A stretch of DNA of 64,000 bases from Chloroflexota bacterium (GTDB lineage: Bacteria > Chloroflexota > Anaerolineae > Anaerolineales > UBA4823): contig JAJUJL010000016.1 of assembly GCA_029265355.1 (NCBI GenBank), positions 1 to 64,000 on the forward strand, given 5' to 3'. Positions within the stretch are counted from its first letter, which is position 1; each line of letters opens with the position of its first letter. Below are positions 58,099 through 64,000 of the stretch, piece by piece. The notes under the pieces were generated by a model. It was not told the DNA's origin, did no database searches, and saw only the letters and a list, made by a program, of their open reading frames with translations. The position numbers were made by a program, and so were the translations under genes.

Positions 58099-60199
58099 AG
58101 CTTTCACCCAACAAATCCAAAAGGCGCTTGCCAATCCTGAGCTTCAAGCAGCCCTGGACGCCAACGCTGAGCGGCGCATCCTCGCGGGACAACAATCGCG
58201 CGCCTCGCTCCCCGAACCCTGGGAAGTGATGCGCCGTAAAGCCCATGCAGTGCGTTCCGAAGTCATTGAAAACCTGGATACCTACCTGGAGCAGTTCACC
58301 GCCATGCTGTCTCAAAATGGCGTCGTCGTCCATCGCGCCAAAGATGCCAGCCAGGCAGCCCAGATCGTTCTGCAGATCGCGCAAAGCCACCAGGTGCGCC
58401 TCGTAGCTAAATCGAAAAGCATGGTCAGCGAGGAGATCGAGCTCAACCATGTGCTCGAAGCGGCCGGCATCGAGGTGGTGGAAACCGACCTGGGCGAGTA
58501 TATCGTACAACTGCGCCATGAGCGCCCTGCTCACATCATCACTCCAGCCGTGCACCTGCGACGACGCGAGGTTGGGCAGACCTTCCACGAAAAATTGGGC
58601 ATACCGCTCACCGAAGATATTCCCACGCTGACCTCGGTTGCCCGCCAGCGATTGCGCCAGGTATTCTTGCAGGCTGGAATGGGCGTCTCGGGGGTCAATT
58701 TTGGTGTCGCCGAAACTGGTACACTGTGCATGGTGACCAACGAGGGCAATGGGCGCATGTGCACCACACTGCCCCGCATTCACGTGGCGTTGATGGGTCT
58801 CGAGCGACTGGTGCCAACCCTGGATGACCTGGCGCTGATGCTATACCTGTTACCCCGCTCTGCCACGGGGCAGAAACTGACGGTATATACCAGCCTGATG
58901 CATAGCCCGCGCCGCCCGGGAGATCCAGACGGGCCGCAGGAACGCCACCTGGTGCTGGTGGACAATGGCCGATCTGCCATGCGCCAGTCGCCGCTCTCCG
59001 AAGCGCTGCTGTGTATTCGCTGCGGTGCGTGCATCAACGCCTGCCCGATCTTTCGCGAAATCGGTGGGCATGGCTACGCTGGGGTAGCTGGCGGCAGCAG
59101 CACCTACCCAGGCCCCATCGGCTCTGTCGTGGCGCCAGGCCTCTTCGGACAAGAATCCTTTGGACATTTAGCTCGCGCCTCCACACTGTGCGGCGCTTGC
59201 AAAGAAGTCTGTCCAGTCGATATCGATCTGCCAAAGTTGCTGCTTCGCGTGCGCGCCGGGATGACCCCCGCTGCTGTCCAACAAAAACCGCCCGCGCCCC
59301 CATCCAATGCCCCCAAACCGGTGCGCACCGGTGTGCGTCTTTTTGCCTGGTTTGCTTCGTCCCGCGGGCGGTTTGTCCTGGCGCAAAAAGCCGCTGCCCT
59401 GGTTACTCGGTTGGCGGCTCCATTTCTGCGCACATCTTTTGGAGAGTGGATACGCTTGCCCGCTTTCACGGGCTGGGGCTATAGCAAAGATTTCCCAATT
59501 CCCGCCAGTCGCACCTTCCGCGACCGTTTTGCCTCCCGGCAAGCTTTGAAAATCGAGATTTCGAGCACCGGCTCAGAATTGCCTGTCCAGCACACCATCC
59601 CAGATCAAACGGCAGAATCAAGCTCGGTTTCTTCCAGACTTCCTGAAATCGCATCACAGGAGCTGACCACCCGCTTTGCCAATGAATTAGAAGCCCTGGG
59701 TGGCAAGGTTAGCTTTTGCACTCCGCAGGAACTGGCTTCTCACCTCTCATCCTTGCTCAGAGAGCGCAACATTCAGCGTATTCAATCCTGGGAGGCGAGC
59801 TCACTGCCGGAAGATTTGTTCAACCAATTGCAAGCCTCTGGTATCGAGATCAGTTGTGAACCCGACCCACAGGCGCAGGCAGGCTTGACCGGGGCGCTGG
59901 CTGGCATAGCCGAAACCGGAACCCTGGTGCTCACCAGCGGGCTCGGCAAGGCGCTCACCGCCTCCCTGCTGGCGCCTCTGCACATCGCCATCTTACGCGC
60001 CAGCGATATCTGCGCAAACCTGCCGCAAGCGCTCGCCCTGCCCGAAGTACAACAATCTCCGGCTGCGGTCCTGATCAGCGGCCCCTCCCGCACTGCGGAT
60101 ATTGAAATGACGCTGACTATCGGCGTGCATGGCCCTGGAGAGCTTCATGTCATTTGCCTGAAAACACCTGATGAAAATGTGGCAAAACACAATTTATAG
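58088..60199 (+). CDS. LutB-LutC fusion, L-lactate utilisation
   Basis: A 703-residue protein. Residues ~1-300 are a LUD domain (RLVAKSKSMVSEEIELNHVLE; GVSGVNFGVAETGTLCMVTNEGNGR). Then two ferredoxin-like clusters, CIRCGACINACPIF (Cys309 on) and CGACKEVCPVD (~367), as in LutB. The C-terminal ~200 residues (~500-703) are a second LUD domain (GALAGIAETGTLVLTSGLGKA; GVHGPGELHVICL), corresponding to LutC, which is normally a separate gene. So the whole Lut complex is encoded by two genes here. Overlap with lutA implies coupling. Confidence 0.9.
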   Translation: MKPEAFTQQIQKALANPELQAALDANAERRILAGQQSRASLPEPWEVMRRKAHAVRSEVIENLDTYLEQFTAMLSQNGVVVHRAKDASQAAQIVLQIAQSHQVRLVAKSKSMVSEEIELNHVLEAAGIEVVETDLGEYIVQLRHERPAHIITPAVHLRRREVGQTFHEKLGIPLTEDIPTLTSVARQRLRQVFLQAGMGVSGVNFGVAETGTLCMVTNEGNGRMCTTLPRIHVALMGLERLVPTLDDLALMLYLLPRSATGQKLTVYTSLMHSPRRPGDPDGPQERHLVLVDNGRSAMRQSPLSEALLCIRCGACINACPIFREIGGHGYAGVAGGSSTYPGPIGSVVAPGLFGQESFGHLARASTLCGACKEVCPVDIDLPKLLLRVRAGMTPAAVQQKPPAPPSNAPKPVRTGVRLFAWFASSRGRFVLAQKAAALVTRLAAPFLRTSFGEWIRLPAFTGWGYSKDFPIPASRTFRDRFASRQALKIEISSTGSELPVQHTIPDQTAESSSVSSRLPEIASQELTTRFANELEALGGKVSFCTPQELASHLSSLLRERNIQRIQSWEASSLPEDLFNQLQASGIEISCEPDPQAQAGLTGALAGIAETGTLVLTSGLGKALTASLLAPLHIAILRASDICANLPQALALPEVQQSPAAVLISGPSRTADIEMTLTIGVHGPGELHVICLKTPDENVAKHNL

Positions 60200-60208
60200 G
60201 TCACTTTT

Positions 60209-60239
60209 TTTACATAGTTGAAGGTATTTCGGGTAAAAT
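60209..60239 (+). promoter_or_regulatory. candidate promoter of the serine protease gene
   Basis: TAAAAT (60234-60239) with TTTACA (60209-60214) 19 bases upstream. The spacer is long; the -10 box is good and the gene needs its own start because lutBC ends just before. Confidence 0.4.
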
Positions 60240-60300
60240 GTGTTTACCGTTCTCAGATGAGCATTATCCATTTTCCCGCCCCAAAGGAGACTAACCTGCC

Positions 60301-62052
60301 ATGCACCAAAGAATATTCAAACCATTCTTCTGGTTAGCGATTCTGGTCAGCATTGTGAGCATCGCTTGCAACCTTGGCACGGCTGCCACACCCTCTCCAG
60401 AACCGCCGACCCAGGCGCCCGCCGCGCCCACCGACACATCCGCCCCACCTCCGCCCACCCAAGCCCCCACAGAAGCGCCGACCGCGGCGCCCACCGCCGA
60501 GCCAAAATCAGGTGCAATCTCATCCCTGACCGACGCCAAGCAGGCCATCATCCAGATCGAAGCCCAGGGCACATTCATCGACCCAGAAGTTGGCCTGGTA
60601 TTGAATGCCGCCGGTCGCGGCTCGGGTTTCATCATCGATCCATCCGGCCTGGCAGTCACCAATAACCATGTCGTCACCGGATCGGCTCTGATCAAGGTGC
60701 GCATTGCCGGAGAGGACGAGGTTCGCAACGCTCGCCTGGTGGCCGTATCAGAATGCTCTGACCTGGCCGTCATTGATATCGATGGCGACGGGTATCCTTA
60801 CCTGGAATGGAACAGCGATCCCATCGACGTTGGGCAGGAGATCTATGTGGCAGGTTTCCCACTGGGGGATCCGGAATACACCCTCACCAAAGGCGTGATC
60901 TCCAAAGCCAAAGCCAACGGTGAGACCAGTTGGGCTTCGGTGGATTCGGTCATCGAGTATGATGCCAATGCGCTACCCGGCAATTCCGGCGGCCCGGTGC
61001 TGGATCCAAACGCGGGCGTCGTGGGTATTCACTATGCTGGAAACCGCAACACGCGCCAATCCTTCGGCATCTCACGCGATATCGCCAGAGAGGTGATCGA
61101 TGAGCTGAAGACCGGAAACAACCTGGACAGCCTGGGTGTCAATGGACAGGCGGTTTCCAATGAAGACGGTTCTCTAACCGGCATCTGGGTGTCCTCTGTT
61201 CAGTCTGGCTCGCCTGCAGACAAGGCCGGCGTGGCCGCCGGCGATATCCTGTACCAGATGGAAAACCTGGTGCTGGCGACAGACGGCACAATGTCCGATT
61301 ACTGTGATATCTTGCGCAGCCATGATCCCTCCGATACCCTCAGCCTGACCGTTATCCGCTGGGCTACAGGCGAGCTGCTCGAGGGCCAGATCAATGGTCG
61401 CGAGTTGGCGGTCACCGGCACTTTTGGCTCATCCAGCAGCGGCGGACAGACTTCCCAGAGCGGAGACTACTACAACTTCGATGCCAGCGCCAGCGGCGAC
61501 ATCGCCTACAGTTCGGAGTTCGATGGCGGGCTCGAGGATTGGGATTTCTTCTTGACCAGCGGAAACGACAGCGGCTATTCCGCAACCACGCAGAACAGCA
61601 CGCTGCGCCTGGAGATCGATCGCACCAATACCTGGGTTTACTTCGTCAACAACCAGATCGAGATGGCAGATATCCGCATCGACACCAGCGTCGAGAACCT
61701 GGGGCGCAACAATAACAACGTCAGCTTGATCTGTCGCTACAACGATCGCGGCTGGTACGAATTCAATATCGCCAACAACGGCACCTATTCGATCCTGCGC
61801 TACAATACCAGCACCAACCAGTACACCGCGCTGTTCTCGGGAGGCTCGCGCGCCATTCGCACCGGCCTGGACACCAATGAATATACCGCCGTCTGTTCTG
61901 GTGAAGACCTCTCCCTGTATATTAACGGCGTAGAAACTCGCACTGTCAGCGATCGACAGTTCGATTCCGGCCTGGCTGGTCTCTCGATCTCTTCTTTCGA
62001 TGTCACACCTATCATCGCGGAGATCGACTACGTCACCTTTAGCATCCCCTGA
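60301..62052 (+). CDS. trypsin-like lipoprotein protease with PDZ and LamG-like domains
   Basis: A 583-residue protein: signal peptide with lipobox-like IAC (Cys23), a Pro/Thr/Ala-rich tether (~25-70), an HtrA-type protease domain (~75-270) with the full catalytic triad His123 (TNNHVVTG), Asp154 (SDLAVIDI) and Ser229 (LPGNSGGPV), a PDZ domain (~285-375; GSPADKAGVAAGDIL), and a Ser/Gly-linked LamG/DUF1080-like C-terminus (~395-583; LYINGVETRTVSD). Probable surface quality-control or processing protease. AAAGGAG precedes the ATG. The C-terminal domain resembles that of the lipoprotein at 2898. Confidence 0.9.
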   Translation: MHQRIFKPFFWLAILVSIVSIACNLGTAATPSPEPPTQAPAAPTDTSAPPPPTQAPTEAPTAAPTAEPKSGAISSLTDAKQAIIQIEAQGTFIDPEVGLVLNAAGRGSGFIIDPSGLAVTNNHVVTGSALIKVRIAGEDEVRNARLVAVSECSDLAVIDIDGDGYPYLEWNSDPIDVGQEIYVAGFPLGDPEYTLTKGVISKAKANGETSWASVDSVIEYDANALPGNSGGPVLDPNAGVVGIHYAGNRNTRQSFGISRDIAREVIDELKTGNNLDSLGVNGQAVSNEDGSLTGIWVSSVQSGSPADKAGVAAGDILYQMENLVLATDGTMSDYCDILRSHDPSDTLSLTVIRWATGELLEGQINGRELAVTGTFGSSSSGGQTSQSGDYYNFDASASGDIAYSSEFDGGLEDWDFFLTSGNDSGYSATTQNSTLRLEIDRTNTWVYFVNNQIEMADIRIDTSVENLGRNNNNVSLICRYNDRGWYEFNIANNGTYSILRYNTSTNQYTALFSGGSRAIRTGLDTNEYTAVCSGEDLSLYINGVETRTVSDRQFDSGLAGLSISSFDVTPIIAEIDYVTFSIP

Positions 62053-62078
62053 GCCTCTCGCCTTTAACTTGAATCAAA

Positions 62079-62113
62079 CATCCGCTGGAGATCGCTCCAG
62101 CGGATGCTTTTTT
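62079..62113 (+). terminator. rho-independent terminator of the protease gene
   Basis: A perfect 12-bp stem (62079-62090 with 62095-62106), a four-base loop ATCG and then C and six T. It is the clearest intrinsic terminator in the window, 26 bases after the stop. Confidence 0.9.
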
Positions 62114-62123
62114 CCTCCGCTGG

Positions 62124-63197
62124 TCAATTGGATTGAAACGTTTCGAGAGGCAGCTCATAGCGCCGCTCTGCTATCGTACCCAGCCTCTCTGGCCATTTGC
62201 CAGTTATGGCCTGAACAATCTTACCAACATGTTCGTGACTGTTTTCAATAAATAACCTGTAGCGCTTTTGAGTACCGGCGGCAGCCGTGCCCGCCAGGTA
62301 CAGACCGGGCACGTTGGTTTCCATTGTCTCCGGATTGTATTCCGGTACTTTGCGCGCCGTGTGCAGGCGCACCCCAGCACGCTCGAACAATTCGGAGGAT
62401 TGGATAAAACCAGTCTGCAAAAGCACAAAATCAGCAGCATGCCGCAAAATTTCGCCATCTTGTTTTTGCAAAACCACGAATTCAGGCGTGATCTCGACTG
62501 GAATCGTGTTCGGATAAAACTGGATATTGCCCAGTTTAATCTGCGTCTGCAAGTCTGGCAACAAATGATTCTTGACAATCTCGGCATCAAAATCTGGCTG
62601 CCGGTATGAAATTGCCACCCGGCTTCCAGCGCGCCAGCAACGCAGCGCCGACTCCACGGCCGAGTTTCTTCCACCAACGATCAACAGCCTCATGCGAAAA
62701 TAGTCATGCGGATCTCTCAGCCTGTGGCTGACATGTTCCAGGTCTTCTCCTGGAATCCCCAACTTATTTGGCGCATGCATATCGCCAAACGCCAGCACCA
62801 GCTTCTCGCAAAAATACCAGCGCTTCCCAGATGGTTTGCTGGTGAGCAGATAGAAGCCATCCTGGACAGGGCGAATATCGATCACCGGCTCGTAGGTATT
62901 GATTTGCAAATCGAACTGTTCAACCACGCTGCGCAGGTAAGCCAGGTATTGTTCGCCAGTTGCCCGCCCCTGGTTGGTATTCTGCAGCGGCACTCCCGAG
63001 ATCTCTATTCGCTCGCTGGTGCTAAAAAACTGGGTTTCACGCGGCCATTGGGAAATGACATGCCCGATCTGGCGCGCCTCAAAGTGCAGGTAATCCACCC
63101 CTGCGCATTTGAGCGCCACGGCCAGTTCCAGCCCTATCGGACCTGCGCCAACAATCGCGACCTTGGCCTTGCTTGCTGGTTGTATTTCTCCTGACAA
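62124..63197 (-). CDS. FAD-dependent disulfide reductase, YpdA-like
   Basis: A 357-residue flavoprotein with the FAD-binding GAGPIGLE (residues 17-24) and the NAD(P)-binding [15 protein letters not shown] (around 170). [22 protein letters not shown] and [18 protein letters not shown] match the YpdA/bacillithiol disulfide reductase group rather than classic thioredoxin reductase, as there is no CxxC motif. The thiol substrate is unknown. It starts with TTG, supported by AGGGAG nine bases upstream and by the absence of a closer ATG. It lies 15 bases after the kinase gene on the same strand. Confidence 0.8.
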   Translation of the reverse strand: MSGEIQPASKAKVAIVGAGPIGLELAVALKCAGVDYLHFEARQIGHVISQWPRETQFFSTSERIEISGVPLQNTNQGRATGEQYLAYLRSVVEQFDLQINTYEPVIDIRPVQDGFYLLTSKPSGKRWYFCEKLVLAFGDMHAPNKLGIPGEDLEHVSHRLRDPHDYFRMRLLIVGGRNSAVESALRCWRAGSRVAISYRQPDFDAEIVKNHLLPDLQTQIKLGNIQFYPNTIPVEITPEFVVLQKQDGEILRHAADFVLLQTGFIQSSELFERAGVRLHTARKVPEYNPETMETNVPGLYLAGTAAAGTQKRYRLFIENSHEHVGKIVQAITGKWPERLGTIAERRYELPLETFQSN

Positions 63198-63212
63198 TAT
63201 TCACGCTCCCTG

Positions 63213-64000
63213 CTATTGCTCTAGCGCCATGGATATTTCATGCGCCAGTTGCTGCAAACCCACTGGTTTCTGCATCCATGCTCGCAAGCCCCGTTCCTTT
63301 AGGCGGTCGAGTTGCTGGTGCATTGGATGTCCGGTGAGCATGATGACCGGCACTGCAATACCACGGCGCTGGATTTCTTCAAACAGAGCCAGGCCACCCA
63401 TCAGCGGCATGACCACATCGGTCACAACCAGGGCGATCTGGTTGCCGAATTGCTCGAGGATCGCTAACGCCTCCACGCCGTTTGCTGCGGGCACCGATCG
63501 GTAGGTGAGCAATGTGAGACTATCTAGCAACGCCTGACGAGTGATTGCATCATCCTCAACCACCAATATCATCTGTCCGCTCCCCGCGGCTGGGAAAGCG
63601 ATTCCAGGCGCTGTTGATACAGGCTTCCCTCCAACCAGGGGCAAGTACAGACTAAAACAAGCCCCCCCTTGATCCAGATTTTCGACAAATATGTGCCCCT
63701 CGTGCTGTTTTACAATGCCATAGACCTGAGATAACCCCAGCCCCGTGCCATGACCAGGGCCTTTCGTGGTAAAGAAAGGCTCGAAGATGCGTGACATGAG
63801 ATGTTGAGGAATGCCTGGACCCGTGTCTCGAAATTCAATCAGCAGCCAGTTGCCGCCGGCAATCTCGCCGCAAGTGATACAGCGAACAGTTTCACTGGCT
63901 GGTAGCTGCGCCAGCTTCACTTGCAGCGTGCCGCCATCCAGCATAGCATCGCGAGCATTGAATGCCAGGTTCATGATCGCCTGTTGTATGCGGGTCAAGT
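63213..64000 (-). CDS. hybrid histidine kinase/response regulator, 5' part outside the window
   Basis: The C-terminal ~262 residues are present; the frame is open at the right edge. A HATPase domain has the N box MNLAFNARDAM, G1 FRDTGPGIP, F box FEPFFTTKG and G2 GTGLGLSQ. A receiver domain follows with VVEDDAITRQALL, phospho-acceptor Asp in VVTDVVMPLMGG, Thr in MLTGHP and Lys in MQKPV. No His phospho-acceptor domain is inside the window. It is a hybrid kinase that passes phosphate to its own receiver. It precedes the YpdA-like gene. Confidence 0.88.
   Translation of the reverse strand, partial: LTRIQQAIMNLAFNARDAMLDGGTLQVKLAQLPASETVRCITCGEIAGGNWLLIEFRDTGPGIPQHLMSRIFEPFFTTKGPGHGTGLGLSQVYGIVKQHEGHIFVENLDQGGACFSLYLPLVGGKPVSTAPGIAFPAAGSGQMILVVEDDAITRQALLDSLTLLTYRSVPAANGVEALAILEQFGNQIALVVTDVVMPLMGGLALFEEIQRRGIAVPVIMLTGHPMHQQLDRLKERGLRAWMQKPVGLQQLAHEISMALEQ

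Overview
The window looks like a chromosomal segment of a Chloroflexota bacterium, most probably class Anaerolineae. This is inferred from the GC-rich sequence, the number of secreted Thr/Pro-rich lipoproteins, a bi-domain oxidoreductase, a DUF3467/translin-like pair, a VIT-VWA surface protein, and tight operons with ATGA or GTGA overlaps. It is mostly housekeeping sequence; no rRNA, tRNA, CRISPR array or intact insertion sequence was found.

Layout. The left edge (1-174) is the start and upstream region of a secreted protein gene running off the window; the same block recurs at 34551-34714 in front of an Rhs-family remnant. Then come an SDR epimerase-like gene (minus), purA, a lipoprotein and an orphan DNA methyltransferase, ssb with its own promoter, and a plus-strand run: DUF3467, a translin-like protein, a Cas4-like Fe-S nuclease split over two membrane-anchored ORFs, NAD kinase, a B-box-like membrane protein, recN and a degenerate class A penicillin-binding protein. 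A minus-strand block holds an ECF sigma factor, its putative anti-sigma factor, a zinc-ribbon Nudix hydrolase, a DUF3054 membrane protein and an SLC13-type transporter. A plus-strand HAD phosphatase and a secreted LGFP-like protein follow. Next is the minus-strand operon receiver-like/Y1-transposase-like protein, polA, TPR protein. Then a lytic transglycosylase-like protein, a LysM-M23 endopeptidase, rho with a possible attenuator, the VIT-VWA protein and the Rhs remnant.

The right half contains prfA-prmC; a tandem-GNAT and ribbon-helix-helix pair with an 18-bp operator-like dyad; a YceI lipoprotein; DUF218, coaBC and DUF952; a polysaccharide cluster (GT4 glycosyltransferase, heparinase II/III-like protein, dehydrogenase fusion); cydA-cydB-cydDC for cytochrome bd; two tandem UPF0316-like proteins behind alpha-glucan phosphorylase; lutA and a lutB-lutC fusion for lactate use; a trypsin-like lipoprotein protease; a YpdA-like flavoprotein; and a histidine kinase cut by the right edge.

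The observations most worth following are (i) the receiver-like protein with a Y1/IS200-type domain lacking HUH histidines, apparently co-transcribed with polA; (ii) the two-piece membrane-bound Cas4-like nuclease beside the translin-like gene; (iii) the penicillin-binding protein without its transpeptidase catalytic motifs; (iv) -10 boxes 6-9 nt before start codons, suggesting leaderless mRNAs; (v) the duplicated leader block with a conserved hairpin; and (vi) an intrinsic terminator-like hairpin inside the rho leader. All family assignments were made by eye from motifs; no database search was run.
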